Below, piece by piece: positions 52,441 to 62,397 of a stretch of 64,000 nt of DNA (position 1 is the first letter of the stretch; each line of letters opens with the position of its first letter). The stretch lies in the NCBI GenBank assembly GCA_040397585.1, contig JBBAVS010000002.1, positions 17,507 through 81,506 on the forward strand, written 5' to 3'. The notes under the pieces are model-generated. The model saw nothing but the letters and a program-made list of their open reading frames with translations. It did not search any database and was not told the origin of the DNA. Source of the DNA: QWPN01 sp040397585. Its GTDB lineage: Bacteria; Planctomycetota; Planctomycetia; Pirellulales; UBA1268. Made by a program: the position numbers and the translations under genes.

Positions 52441-54275
52441 TGCAGCGCGTGCATCTCGTCGAGCAGTCGCATCGGGCGGTCATGACCCGGCACGACGAAC
52501 CGCGCGGGCACGTCGTCCTTGACGGCGTGCTTCCACGGCACCTCCAGCGGCACGGTCACGGGCCAGCCGGGATACTCTTCGGGCTGCCCGTTCCGCAGCG
52601 TGGCGAACCGCGGCACGCAGTGAAAGGCGATCGTCTCCGCGGGAAAGTCCCAGACCGCCGTGCCGAACCCGTCGCCCCGCTGCCGCTCGTCGGCAGGATC
52701 GACGGGGTTCGCGTAGGCGACCATCGTGAGCTTGTTGCCGAGGCCGTCTTCGTAGTCGCCCGTCCACGGGAGCGGCGAGTCGGCGATCGGATTCAGCCCG
52801 GGCTGCTCACGTTCGGGGTGCCACCAGCGGCCGTAGATCGTGTTGACGATCGCGGGCGCGGTGAAGGCCCAGGGACCGTCGCGAAACGCGTCGATCCCAT
52901 GCTGCACGACCACGGCGAGGTGCTGATCGCCACAGAGATGCACCGCTCCGGCCTGCCGGATCAGCCGCAGGGCGGCGTTCCGCCCCGACTGCGGCCAGCC
53001 GTTGCAGTCGAGGTCGGCGAGCAACCGCTCGTCGACCTTGCCGTGCATGTGGACGGCGCCGCAGAACGCGGTCTGCGAGAGCACGGCCTTGGCGCGGACG
53101 CCGTGGGTGTCATTGGACCAGCGGTCGAGCCAGTCGAGCTGCCGCCGGCCGAGCAGTTCCAATCCGGGCAGGTCGACGGCCGCGCGGTCGTAGGCCGGAT
53201 CGGTGATGTGGTCGGGCCGGGGACCGAGCTGCGGGATCGTGCCCTTGGGGCCGGTCTTGAACTTCCGGTCTTCGAGAATCGCCAGGTCGAGGCCGCCGAG
53301 CACCAACCGCGTGAAATAGACCGTGATCCCCTGCTCCACCGGTGCGGGATCGACGGGATCGGGCAGGTGCCAGGTCTGCTGCCGCTGCACCATGTTCACG
53401 TAGGCCGCCGGATAGTAGTACCCGCCGTCGGGGCCGGTCTTTTCGAGCGCGCGTTTGCCGTTCGCGCCCCAAAGGTTCGGGTGTCCCACGTCGTGGTCGT
53501 CGGGGATCGTGACCGTGGGCCGATCGCGGAGGACGTCGCGGAACTGCAGCCCGAACTCGATCCAGCCCACGGTGTGCTGCGTGTGGCGGTAGGTCTGGTC
53601 GCCCGCGAAAAAGAGGAGATCGGGATCGAGAACCCGGAGATTCGCCACCAGCTCATCCCGCGGGCCAGTCGTGCTCGACGAGTTGCAGGAAAGCACGGCG
53701 ACGCAGACCCGCTCGTGGTCGGCCGGATCGCGGCGGATCGTGCCGGTGAACGTGGCCTCCCCGCCGTGGCAGACTCGGTAGGGCACCGTCCGCGACGCGT
53801 CCCAGTCGGCGACGCGGAAGTGGACGTCCCAGCCGGGATAGAGCACGGGGGCCCGGCCCACCTCCTCCCAGCCGGCGCCGCGATCGACCTCCAGCCGCGC
53901 CTCCATCGGCTCGCCGGGCTCGAGCGGAAAGAGTTGGGCCGTGAGCTTGAGCACGCCCGTGGTGGCCGCCGGCTGCAGGCTCACGGTGTAGACCGCGAAG
54001 GCGATCACGTCGCGGCGCGGCACGTCGAGCGGGAACGGCCGGGCCGCCTTCGCCCCGCGCCGGCCGTCGCCGGGCACGGCCCGCGTCTCGGTCCACCAGT
54101 CGCCCGTGGCCCAGCCGTCGAGCCCCGGGTGCTCGCTGCCGAACGGTGCCGGATCGAGCGCGTCGGGCACCACGGTTGGCCGCGGCTCCGCCGGCAGGGC
54201 GGCTTGTGGAAGGTCCGTGGATGCCGCGATGATGACTGCGGCGAACACCAGGAGCGGGATCGATGGTCGAGTCAC
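51810..54275 (-). CDS. PhoD-type alkaline phosphatase/phosphodiesterase, C-terminus replaced by glycosidase remnant
   Basis: Secreted metallophosphatase. The signal peptide (PLLVFAAVIIAASTDLPQAALPAE) follows a GTG at 54275; an in-frame start at 54374 would overlap the sulfatase gene. PhoD-like parts are VCVAVLSCNSS, FFAGDQTYRH, IPDDHDVGHPN, GLDLAILEDRKFK and VHLCGDQHLAVV. After about residue 610 the frame runs into a region that does not read as protein (roughly 52420 back to 52040) and then regains sense as DQEFLESIIVPQVMLEGFLG to the stop. The normal PhoD end is not seen. If the shifts are real, the phosphatase domain may still work. Divergent from the sulfatase with 11 bases between starts. 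Confidence 0.75.
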   Translation of the reverse strand: MTRPSIPLLVFAAVIIAASTDLPQAALPAEPRPTVVPDALDPAPFGSEHPGLDGWATGDWWTETRAVPGDGRRGAKAARPFPLDVPRRDVIAFAVYTVSLQPAATTGVLKLTAQLFPLEPGEPMEARLEVDRGAGWEEVGRAPVLYPGWDVHFRVADWDASRTVPYRVCHGGEATFTGTIRRDPADHERVCVAVLSCNSSSTTGPRDELVANLRVLDPDLLFFAGDQTYRHTQHTVGWIEFGLQFRDVLRDRPTVTIPDDHDVGHPNLWGANGKRALEKTGPDGGYYYPAAYVNMVQRQQTWHLPDPVDPAPVEQGITVYFTRLVLGGLDLAILEDRKFKTGPKGTIPQLGPRPDHITDPAYDRAAVDLPGLELLGRRQLDWLDRWSNDTHGVRAKAVLSQTAFCGAVHMHGKVDERLLADLDCNGWPQSGRNAALRLIRQAGAVHLCGDQHLAVVVQHGIDAFRDGPWAFTAPAIVNTIYGRWWHPEREQPGLNPIADSPLPWTGDYEDGLGNKLTMVAYANPVDPADERQRGDGFGTAVWDFPAETIAFHCVPRFATLRNGQPEEYPGWPVTVPLEVPWKHAVKDDVPARFVVPGHDRPMRLLDEMHALHLPGAFIPCTLWDAWLTTGTCCRSAATMPSPRSGSGRPSAVMPRWSRGSTTIPTGRSPPRSGRCPLRRSARSATRSAVTSRRGSGTPTPAGSSAGSTSRAPHGTTASPSSTPRPWPPASPATSRPAASSTGSTAGGLGLDQEFLESIIVPQVMLEGFLGFEPGVDDFTVKPRLPAAWPALTVRGIHFHDRVLDVTAKADGTVVMHERPAR

Positions 54276-54286
54276 GGGAGGGTCCG

Positions 54287-55714
54287 ATGAGACGCGTGGT
54301 GGAGGCCCTGATTGTGGCAGCGGGCGTCGTGGCCTGCATCCGGAATGCGGCGCATGGCGAGCCGCCGCGGCCAAACGTGCTGTTCGTCGCGGTCGACGAT
54401 CTACGGCCGATGCTCGGCTGTTATGGCGACGACAGCGTGCAGTCGCCGCGGATCGACGCCTTCGCCACCACGGCCACCCGCTTCGACCGGGCCTACTGCC
54501 AGTTCGCCCTTTGCAACCCGTCGCGGTCGTCGCTGCTCGCCGGCCGCCGGCCCGAAACCCTCGGGGTGTTCACCCTGGCGAAGTTTCTCCGCGACGGGAA
54601 CCCCGACGTGATCACGCTCCCCGAGCACTTCCGGACGCACGGCTACGAGACCCGCAGTTACGGCAAGATCTTCCACGTCACCAACGGCAATCACGACGAC
54701 GAGCGGTCGTGGAGCGTGCCACCGTGGCCGGCTCGCAAGCGGGTGACGCCGGTCGCGGGAGCCGGCGCAGGCCCGGTGGATGAGACGGCCGATCACTCCG
54801 CCGACGAGCCGGCGGTGGTGTTCGCAGGGGCCGACGACGAACTCGCCGACGGCAAGATCGCGACGAAGGCCATCGAGGCGCTCGGCGAGTTGAAGGACCG
54901 TCCGTTCTTCCTCGCGGTCGGCTTTCACAAGCCGCACCTGCCGTTCGTCGCCCCGCAGGCCTACTGGGACCGCTACGATCCCGACAGGCTGAGGCTCCCC
55001 TCGACCACGAAACTGCCCGACGGCGCCCCCGCCTTCGCCAGCAACGACTCGGCGGAGCTCCGCCGCTACAAGGGCATCCCGAAGCAAGGACCACCGGCCA
55101 CCGACGCCGAGGCCCGGCGGCTGATCCACGGCTACCACGCCTGCGTGAGCTACGTGGACGCGCAGGTGGGCCGGGTGCTCGACGAACTCGACCGCCTCGG
55201 CCTCGCCGATTCCACGGTCGTGGTGCTCTGGGCCGATCACGGCTATCAGCTCGGCGACCACGGCACCTGGACGAAGCGGACCGCCTGGGAGATCGCCACG
55301 CGGGTGCCGCTGGTGATCCGCTGTCCCGGCCGGGGCACGGCGGGCGCGAGCGTGCCGGCGATCGTGGAGCTGCTCGACGTCTATCCCACGCTCGTGGACG
55401 TGTGCGGCTTGCCCGTGCCTCCGAAACTCGAGGGCCGAAGCCTCGCCCCGCTGCTCGACGAGCCGGCCCGCGACTGGCCCAACGTGGCCCGGAGCCTGAT
55501 CGCCAAGCAGGCGCCCGAACTCGGGGGGGCGATCCAAGGCCGGGCCCTGCGGACGCAGCGCTACCGCTGGATCGAATGGACCGGCAAGCCGCTCGCCAGC
55601 CCGGTGCACGAACTCTACGACCACGAGGTCGATCCGGCGGAGACGCGGAACATCGCCGACACGCCCGCGGGCCGCGACGTGATCGGCACGCTCAGGCTGC
55701 TGAGCGGCGGGTGA
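54287..55714 (+). CDS. Sulfatase, iduronate-2-sulfatase-like
   Basis: 475 residues, exported (signal peptide to AAHG). The formylglycine site is Cys76 in CNPSRSSLLAGRRP, the CxPSR type. VDDLRP near the start binds calcium, GFHKPHLPFVAP and WADHGYQLGDHGTWTKRT are typical of the iduronate-2-sulfatase-like S1_7 group. It removes sulfate esters, probably from sulfated polysaccharides. I chose the ATG at 54287 because GGGAGGG lies just before it; ATG at 54263 is upstream and in frame. It needs a formylglycine-generating enzyme or anSME, not in the window. Confidence 0.94.
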   Translation: MRRVVEALIVAAGVVACIRNAAHGEPPRPNVLFVAVDDLRPMLGCYGDDSVQSPRIDAFATTATRFDRAYCQFALCNPSRSSLLAGRRPETLGVFTLAKFLRDGNPDVITLPEHFRTHGYETRSYGKIFHVTNGNHDDERSWSVPPWPARKRVTPVAGAGAGPVDETADHSADEPAVVFAGADDELADGKIATKAIEALGELKDRPFFLAVGFHKPHLPFVAPQAYWDRYDPDRLRLPSTTKLPDGAPAFASNDSAELRRYKGIPKQGPPATDAEARRLIHGYHACVSYVDAQVGRVLDELDRLGLADSTVVVLWADHGYQLGDHGTWTKRTAWEIATRVPLVIRCPGRGTAGASVPAIVELLDVYPTLVDVCGLPVPPKLEGRSLAPLLDEPARDWPNVARSLIAKQAPELGGAIQGRALRTQRYRWIEWTGKPLASPVHELYDHEVDPAETRNIADTPAGRDVIGTLRLLSGG

Positions 55715-56100
55715 GCAGGCGACGGGCCGCGAAGGTGCCCGTGCCGTCGTCAGGTCATCGCCGGAAACCGGGCTGCCGCTTGGGGCGTGGGATCCCAGTT
55801 GGTGTGGTTCGCCCACTGGCCGGTGCCGATGTGGTCAGCCGCCCCGAAACGAAAACACTCGCTCGGCGGCCATGGCTCCAAGCGGATTCCGGCATTTCAT
55901 GAGAAAACGGCCCGCATTCGTAACTCCGATGAGGGAATGATGAGCCGGGAAATCGGCCGATTCCGCGGGTTTTTGTCCGGCGCTTCGGCGTCGCGTGCGA
56001 CGTTGACGGGCCGCCGCTGCGGCTTGCACACTGCTTCTTCCCGCCGGTTTGGTTCCCGGCTCCCTCCGACATCCCCTGCCTCCGACACGGAGATCCCACC
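55715..56100. other. Intergenic region before the DUF1559 gene
   Basis: 386 bases between the sulfatase stop and the DUF1559 start. It has no gene I can support. A TTGACG with no good -10 lies near 56002, and a CGGCTTGCA near 56023 lacks the upstream GG needed for sigma-54. GGAGA precedes the DUF1559 ATG. Confidence 0.5.
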
Positions 56101-57156
56101 ATGACGATCCCATCCGCTCGCCCCCGACATGGCTTTACCCTCGTCGAGCTGCTGGTCGTGATCGCGATCATCGCCACGCTCATCGGACTGTTGCTACCGG
56201 CCGTGCAGAGCGCCCGCGAGGCGGCCCGCCGCAGCGCCTGCCAGAACAACCTCAAGCAGATCGCCGTCGCCGCGCTCAACCACGAAAACACCAAGACCTT
56301 CCTCCCCTCCGGCGGCTGGGGCATCGCCTGGACCGGCGACCCCGACCGCGGCTTCGGCCCGCGGCAGCCCGGCGGTTGGATCTACTCGATCCTCCCCTTC
56401 GCCGAGGAGCAGTCGCTCTATTCGCTGGGGGCCGGCCAGTCCGGGGCCACGCGGCAGGCGGCCAACACCCAGCGGGTCACCACGCCCGTGGGGAGCATGT
56501 ACTGCCCGACGCGCCGGTCGCCCGCCGCCTACCCGTGGACGCAATCGTGGACGTTCGTAGGCACGACCACGCCCGCGGTCGTGGGGCGGGCCGACTATGC
56601 CGCCAACGGGGGCAGCGTGTACCACCAGACCGGTGAACTCGCCGGCGGCACCGCCACGCCGCCGTGGACGTCGGCCTCGGCCGGCGGCAGCCAGAACGCT
56701 GGCCCCGCCGACCTCGCCAAGGGCAGCGACGCGGCCGCCCAGGCCCACTTCCGCAAGTTCGCCGCGGCCACCAACGGCGTCGTCCACTGCGGCAGCGCCG
56801 TGAAGGTGTCGCAGGTGAGCGACGGCACCAGCAAGACGATCCTGGTCGGCGAGAAGTACGTCGATTCCGCCGCCTATGCCGACGGCAGCGACGGCGGTGA
56901 CAACGAGGCTGCGCTGATGGGGATGGGCCGCGACATCGTCCGCTGGAGTCGCGACCCGAGCAATGCCACGCTACCGCCGATGCAGGACCGGCGGAGCGAC
57001 CAGCACGTCAACTCGTTCGGCGGGCCCCATCCTGGCGGCTTTGGGGCGGCGTTCTGCGACGGCTCGGTGCGGACGATCTCGTTCGACGTCGATCCGACGG
57101 CCTACGTCGCCATCACCGGCCGCAACGACGGCCAGCCGACGCCCTCTGATCTCTGA
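56101..57156 (+). CDS. DUF1559 protein with pseudopilin-type N-terminus
   Basis: 351 residues. HGFTLVELLVVIAIIATLIG is a type IV pilin/pseudopilin methylation motif and helix, and AVQSAREAARRSACQNNLKQI leads into the DUF1559 domain. The end has HPGGFGAAFCDGSVRTIS, the H-x9-DG-type block of the family. Planctomycetes carry many such genes; they are thought to be surface or secretion-related proteins. Single gene with its own upstream gap. Confidence 0.93.
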   Translation: MTIPSARPRHGFTLVELLVVIAIIATLIGLLLPAVQSAREAARRSACQNNLKQIAVAALNHENTKTFLPSGGWGIAWTGDPDRGFGPRQPGGWIYSILPFAEEQSLYSLGAGQSGATRQAANTQRVTTPVGSMYCPTRRSPAAYPWTQSWTFVGTTTPAVVGRADYAANGGSVYHQTGELAGGTATPPWTSASAGGSQNAGPADLAKGSDAAAQAHFRKFAAATNGVVHCGSAVKVSQVSDGTSKTILVGEKYVDSAAYADGSDGGDNEAALMGMGRDIVRWSRDPSNATLPPMQDRRSDQHVNSFGGPHPGGFGAAFCDGSVRTISFDVDPTAYVAITGRNDGQPTPSDL

Positions 57157-57204
57157 CAGCCCGAGGACGGCCCGAGCCGGGCAGCCCATGCAGGAGCTCG
57201 AATC

Positions 57205-59265
57205 GTGCGAACAGCGCTGTGGATGACGGCGGTGGTGATGGTCTGGGCGACGGCCGCCGCGGGTCGGGCCGATGACGGCCCCGCCGTCAGCATCCATGTG
57301 GCGGTCGACGGCGACGACCGCTGGTCGGGCCGGCTTGCGGCGGCGACTGCCGACCGCACCGACGGCCCGCTGGCCACCCCCGCGGCGGCGCGCGATGCCG
57401 TCCGGCGACTGCGGGCCGCCCGGCGGGCGGCCGCCGTCGAGGTCGTGCTCCATGCCGGCCGCTACGAACTCGGGCAGCCGCTCCGCCTCGAGGCCGCCGA
57501 CGGCGGCACGGCCGATCGGCCCGTCGTCTGGCGGCCGCACGGCATCGACCGCGTGGTGCTCACCGGCGCGCGGCGGATCGTCGAACTCGCGCCCCTGGCC
57601 GACGAGGCTCTCCTGGCCCGTCTCCCGGCCGAGGCTCGGGGGAAGGTGCTCGAGGCCGACCTGAAGAAGGCCGGCATCGCCGATCCGGGCACGTTCGCCG
57701 GCGCCGGCAACCGGCTCGAGGTGTTCCACCGCGATCGCCCGCTGCCGATCGCCCGCTGGCCCAACGAAGGCTTCACCACGATCGGCGACCTCCTCGGCGA
57801 CCGCCCGATCACCGACGGCGGCCTGCCCGGCAACGCCGTCGGGAAGTTCACCACCGCCGCGGTCGACGCGGCGACCCGGCTGCCCGGCTGGAAGGACGAG
57901 GCCGACGGCTGGCTGGCCGGCTACTTCTTCTGGGACTGGTCCGATTCCCGTCAGCGGATCAAGGCCGTCGATCTCGAGACGCGGGCGCTCGAGCTCGAGC
58001 CGCCCCACACCACCTACCGCAGCGGGCAGCGGTTCTATGCCTTCAACATGCTCAGCGAACTCGACAGGCCCGGCGAGTGGTGCGTCGATCGGGAGCGGGG
58101 GCGGCTCTTCGTCTGGCCGCCGGCCGAAGACCCCGCGATCACGGTGACCTCCCTGCCGCACCTCGTCGAGATCGCCGGGGCGAGCCACCTGATCCTCCGT
58201 GGCCTCGTGCTCGAGGGGACGAGAAACAGCCTCGTGACGATCACCGCCGGCGCGGGTGTGACGGTGGGGGGCTGTCGGCTGCGGAACGCGGGCGGCTGGG
58301 GCGTGTTCATCGAGGGAGGCCTGGGACATGCGGTCCGCGGCTGCGAGATCCACGAGGTGGGCGAAGGGGGCGTGATGCTCTCCGGCGGCGATCGGCCCAC
58401 GCTCACCGCCGCCGGGCACGTCGCCGCAAACAACCACGTGCATCACTACGCCCGCCTGCAGCGGACCTACCGGCCGGCGGTCGAGATCAAGGGGGTCGGC
58501 AACCGCGTGCTCCACAACCACATCCACCACGCGCCCCACAACGGCATCCTGCTCAACGGCAACGACCATCTCGTCGAGCTCAACCGGATCCACCACGTCT
58601 GCCAGGAGACGGGCGACGTGGGGGCCTACTACATGGGCCGCGACTGGACGATGCGGGGCACGGTGGTGCGGCACAATCTGTTCGCCGACCTCACCGGCCC
58701 CGGCCGCTTGGGCGCGATGGCGGTGTATCTCGACGACAATGCCAGCGGCATCACGGTGGTGGGCAACGTGTTCGTGCGGGCCTGCCGCGAGGTGCTGATC
58801 GGCGGCGGCCGCGACAACCTCGTCGAGAACAATCTCTTCGTCGACGGCGACCCCGCGGTGGAGGTCGATGCCCGCGGGCTCGGCTGGGCCGCGTCGATGG
58901 TGGCCCCCGGCGGCTGGATGCGGCAGCGGCTCGACGAGATGCCCTGGCAGACGCCGCTCTGGACCGGCCGCTATCCGGGCCTTGCCGCGCTCCTCGACGA
59001 CCAGCCGGAGGCGCCGCGGCGGAACGTGATCCGCCGCAACGTGAGCGTGGGCGGCACCTGGAAGCGGATCGAGCCGGCGGCCGAGGCGGGCACGCTCCTG
59101 GAAAACAACCTCGTGGACGTCGACCCGAAGTTCGTGGACGCGGCTCGCGGCGACTATCGGTTCCGTGACGACTCCCCGGCATGGGCCATCGGGTTTCAGG
59201 CGATTCCGTTCGACCAGATCGGCCTCGTCGCCGACGAGTGGCGGAAGGCGATCCCCGAGGAGTGA
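57205..59265 (+). CDS. Exported right-handed beta-helix protein (pectate-lyase-like)
   Basis: 686 residues from the GTG at 57205 with AGGAG upstream; signal peptide to GRA. The first 220 residues (SIHVAVDGDDRWSGRLA, ARDAVRRLRAARR) are the usual start of planctomycete beta-helix enzymes. Residues about 300-560 form parallel beta-helix turns (HLILRGLVLEG, GNRVLHNHIHHAPHNGILLNG, RHNLFADLTG). This fold is found in pectate lyases, alginate epimerases and many glycan-cleaving enzymes; the active site cannot be named. Its stop TGA touches the convergent stop TCA at 59266 with no base between. Confidence 0.87.
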   Translation: MRTALWMTAVVMVWATAAAGRADDGPAVSIHVAVDGDDRWSGRLAAATADRTDGPLATPAAARDAVRRLRAARRAAAVEVVLHAGRYELGQPLRLEAADGGTADRPVVWRPHGIDRVVLTGARRIVELAPLADEALLARLPAEARGKVLEADLKKAGIADPGTFAGAGNRLEVFHRDRPLPIARWPNEGFTTIGDLLGDRPITDGGLPGNAVGKFTTAAVDAATRLPGWKDEADGWLAGYFFWDWSDSRQRIKAVDLETRALELEPPHTTYRSGQRFYAFNMLSELDRPGEWCVDRERGRLFVWPPAEDPAITVTSLPHLVEIAGASHLILRGLVLEGTRNSLVTITAGAGVTVGGCRLRNAGGWGVFIEGGLGHAVRGCEIHEVGEGGVMLSGGDRPTLTAAGHVAANNHVHHYARLQRTYRPAVEIKGVGNRVLHNHIHHAPHNGILLNGNDHLVELNRIHHVCQETGDVGAYYMGRDWTMRGTVVRHNLFADLTGPGRLGAMAVYLDDNASGITVVGNVFVRACREVLIGGGRDNLVENNLFVDGDPAVEVDARGLGWAASMVAPGGWMRQRLDEMPWQTPLWTGRYPGLAALLDDQPEAPRRNVIRRNVSVGGTWKRIEPAAEAGTLLENNLVDVDPKFVDAARGDYRFRDDSPAWAIGFQAIPFDQIGLVADEWRKAIPEE

Positions 59266-62200
59266 TCAGGCGTCGCCCCGGAGCCGTTCCCAGGCGTCCC
59301 GCCACCGGTCCCAGGCGATGGGGGTGACCGGCACGAGGGCTCCGCCGGTGCGCGGTGCCACGCCGGCCGCGGGCATGTCGGCAAAGGCGGCGGTCGCCTC
59401 GTCGGCGGCCGCGAGCCGGTGAGAGCCCGCGAGGGCCAGCCGCACGGCTTCCTGCACGGCGGCGGACTGGGTCTCGAGCCAGCCGGTCTCGAGGACGTGC
59501 GACTCGATCACGTCTCCCCGCCGGCGGAGTTCCAGCACGAGCGGCTCAGCCTCGGCCGCGGCTGTGCCGAGGGCGACGGCGATCCTCTCCACCGAGAGCT
59601 GCACGGTGTCCACCGTGATCGTCAGGCCGCGACAGGCGTCCGTCCGCGCGAGTAGGCCGATCACGTCGCGTTCGAAGAACGTGGCGATGTCGTGCTCCAG
59701 TTCGTGCCGCTGCTGCTCGGCCCGGCTGGCTTTGCCGCTGGGCTCGGTGCCACCCCGGGCATGGAGCCGGCGGAGCCGGGCGAAGAGCCGCGGGATCGTG
59801 CCGGAGTGGAACCCGGGCATCAACAGCCGCCGCATCGTCTCGCCGTGATGGCCGACGGGAACCGGCCGCAGCGTGGCGGGGCGATTCGCCGCGTAAAGCC
59901 GCCAGTTCTCCTTGAGCTCCCAGGCGAGGAAGCCGAACACGCCGGGAATGCAGGTCGAGACGAACGTCACCGCCGTCAGGGCCAGGCCCTTCTCCATGCC
60001 CGTCGTCTCGACGAGCTGCGAGGCGACCATCGGGATCATCGGCACGAGCAGCTTGTGCGACACCGTGACCACGGGAAAGTGCTTGATGGGGTTGAGCTGG
60101 GGCTCGATCAGCAGCGTGATGCAAAACCGCACGCCGGCCTCGACGATCGACCAGACGGCCCCGAGCACCGCCTTGACGGCGAGCATCAGCCCCGACTCGT
60201 CGGACCGGAACCGTAGGCTCTCGTCCACCGCGTAGAGGGTGCCCTCGACGAAATCCATCGCCTGCCGGAACACGTCCACGATCCACGACACCAGGCCGAC
60301 GATCACGTGGAGGTGGAACTGGTGCAGGGCCCGGCCCGCCGTCTCCACGACCTGCTCCTGGAGATGGCGACCCGGGCGGGAGTTGAGGAGCACGGCGCTC
60401 GCGGCGAACACCAGCGGCGGTATCCACGGCGTCTCGCGGGATAGCCAGCGGCCGTGCCGCGGCAGGAGCACCCAGGCGGCGAGCGTGACCACCAGCGGTC
60501 CGGTGGCATGCTCCGCGAGCCAGCGGACGGGACGACTGCGGAGGAACCGCTCGACGGCCGCCAGCCTGAGGAAGCGCTGCGGCAGCGCGATCAGGAAAAA
60601 GTGGGCGACGGCGGCCGCGCCGCGGGCGGCCTGCCAGGCCGCGGTGCGGACCGCCGGGAGGTGCAGGAGCATCCAGAGGACGACCCCGATCGCGAGCACG
60701 CGGCCGCGGGTGTACACGTGCCACATCTCGCCCAGCGAGTAGGCGGTGATCGGCTCGATGACATGCTCCAGGCCGCGGAGGATGATCCAGGCGCCGCCGA
60801 AGGGGAGCAGCACGTGCGTGGTCAGGAGGCGGCCGGCCTTCACGCCGAAGAACGGTGCGCTGATCCGCTGCATGAGCGCGAGGTAGAGAGGCGCGGGGCG
60901 ATAGACGCCGTCGAGCGTCGCGGCGAGCCGGTCGTCGAGCCGGAGCAACTCGTCGCCGGCCAGCCACTCCCCCGGCCCCTGGAGGTCGAGAAGCTTCAGC
61001 TGGTTGCCCGAGACGGCGTCGCGGACGTTGCCGAACGAGACGAACCCGCGCTCCATGATCTCGTCGAGGAGTTCGTCCACGAGCTTCGCCCGCGCGGACT
61101 CCTCCACGAGGCACTGCGGCGCGAGGCCTGCGTCGGCGAGCGCCGCTTCGACCTTGAGCCGGAGCGGTTCGCGGCCGGCGGCGGCGGTCGTCTCGACCGC
61201 CGCCGCGAGCAGCCGGTCGCCGACGGGCCGGATCGGGCCGGGCAGGTCGAGCGCGGCGAGCCGGTCGGCCGCGGCGACCGCGTGCCGGTGGATCAGCACC
61301 AGCCGCTGGCAGGGGAGCGGCACGGCGAGCGGTCGCCGGCCTGCCGTCACCGCCCAGCCGAGCAGCTGGGTGCGGAAGCTCTCCCGCTCCGAATCGACGC
61401 AGATCTTCTGGAGGTCGTAGAGCAGTCGCGCCTCCGGGGTCCACGACGACCCCTGCGACCGCTCCACGAGGTGGCGGATGAACGTCGCCGCGTCGCCCAC
61501 GTGGGCCGCGTCGAGGTCGAGGGCCCAGCCGAGCCGCCGGGCGAACGCGTCCACCTGGCGGTCGAGTCGCCCGGTTGCCGGGCGGGCCGTCTCCGGCCGC
61601 GCGGTCGCGGCCCGCCACTCGTCGAGCGAGGCGCGGACAAAGTTGCCCTTGAGCGCGGTGCGGTCGGCCTGCCGGCGAAGCGCCGCCGCCCGCGGCCGTA
61701 GCCAGGCGGGCCATGAGACCGCGGCCACGGCGGCCGCGGGCGCGGCGGGCGGTTCCGCCTCCGGATCGAGCATCGGCGGCAGCGCCTTGGCCAGCAGCGT
61801 CTCGCCACCCACGAGCGTGGCGAGCCGTTCCGCCAGGGCGTCGGGATCGTCGATGGCCGGGAACCAGATCGCCACCGCCGCCGGCGCGAAGCACCGCAGC
61901 TCCAGAAATACCGCGAGGAACTCGGCGAGCCGCTCGGCGGCGGTCGCATCGCGATCGAGCAGCCCCTCCCGCACGAGCACCTCCCCGGCCTCGGCCGCCA
62001 CGGCCGGCGGCACGAGTGCGGCGGCCGCAGCGCCGGCCCGGGCGACGGCGGCGGGGGCCTCGAGATCGAGCAGGGCGTGGAACGTGAGCCGCCAATACTC
62101 CCGGAGCGTGGCCGCGGCGTCGCCGTCGTACGTGGGCCGGGCCACCACGGCCACGCGGTCGGGAATGTCGGCGGGCAGCGCGATCATGTCGTCGGCCACG

Positions 62201-62391
62201 GCGGCGAGCCGTCTCGAGTCGAGCACGGCGATGTCGCGGTGCGGCGTCCTGGCCAGCGTCAGCGGCAGGTCGCGATCGGCCCGGATGATCCGCCGGACCA
62301 GCCGCGGGGCGGCGAACAGGACCGCCGGCGCCGCCGCCTGGATCGCCCGCTCGACGGCGAAGGCGTCGAGCAGCGTGGAGGATTCATCCAT
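59266..62391 (-). CDS. Large membrane protein of unknown function, in operon with PPK2
   Basis: 1041 residues from the ATG at 62391, with GGAG upstream and six bases after the ppk2 stop. The first 500 residues are soluble-like and helical (LVEERLLDEIMERGFVSFGNV type segments near 425). Residues about 520-820 hold several membrane helices (LLPFGGAWIILRGL, VLAIGVVLWMLLHLPA, GPLVVTLAAWVLLP, LVPMIPMVASQLVE). The C-terminal 200 residues are again helical and cytoplasmic-looking. No known domain is recognised. The tight coupling to PPK2 suggests a role linked to polyphosphate or nucleotide state, but nothing in the sequence proves it. Confidence 0.8.
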   Translation of the reverse strand: MDESSTLLDAFAVERAIQAAAPAVLFAAPRLVRRIIRADRDLPLTLARTPHRDIAVLDSRRLAAVADDMIALPADIPDRVAVVARPTYDGDAAATLREYWRLTFHALLDLEAPAAVARAGAAAAALVPPAVAAEAGEVLVREGLLDRDATAAERLAEFLAVFLELRCFAPAAVAIWFPAIDDPDALAERLATLVGGETLLAKALPPMLDPEAEPPAAPAAAVAAVSWPAWLRPRAAALRRQADRTALKGNFVRASLDEWRAATARPETARPATGRLDRQVDAFARRLGWALDLDAAHVGDAATFIRHLVERSQGSSWTPEARLLYDLQKICVDSERESFRTQLLGWAVTAGRRPLAVPLPCQRLVLIHRHAVAAADRLAALDLPGPIRPVGDRLLAAAVETTAAAGREPLRLKVEAALADAGLAPQCLVEESARAKLVDELLDEIMERGFVSFGNVRDAVSGNQLKLLDLQGPGEWLAGDELLRLDDRLAATLDGVYRPAPLYLALMQRISAPFFGVKAGRLLTTHVLLPFGGAWIILRGLEHVIEPITAYSLGEMWHVYTRGRVLAIGVVLWMLLHLPAVRTAAWQAARGAAAVAHFFLIALPQRFLRLAAVERFLRSRPVRWLAEHATGPLVVTLAAWVLLPRHGRWLSRETPWIPPLVFAASAVLLNSRPGRHLQEQVVETAGRALHQFHLHVIVGLVSWIVDVFRQAMDFVEGTLYAVDESLRFRSDESGLMLAVKAVLGAVWSIVEAGVRFCITLLIEPQLNPIKHFPVVTVSHKLLVPMIPMVASQLVETTGMEKGLALTAVTFVSTCIPGVFGFLAWELKENWRLYAANRPATLRPVPVGHHGETMRRLLMPGFHSGTIPRLFARLRRLHARGGTEPSGKASRAEQQRHELEHDIATFFERDVIGLLARTDACRGLTITVDTVQLSVERIAVALGTAAAEAEPLVLELRRRGDVIESHVLETGWLETQSAAVQEAVRLALAGSHRLAAADEATAAFADMPAAGVAPRTGGALVPVTPIAWDRWRDAWERLRGDA

Positions 62392-62397
62392 CCGGCG

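Noticed and set aside
56010..56030. Second sigma-54 promoter before the DUF1559 gene
   Set aside because: CGGCTTGCA resembles the -12 part, but the GG that must lie 10 bases before GC is not there.
59266..62391. A known transporter or mechanosensitive channel
   Set aside because: The membrane helices are in the middle with long soluble ends, and I see no MscS, ABC or MFS motif.
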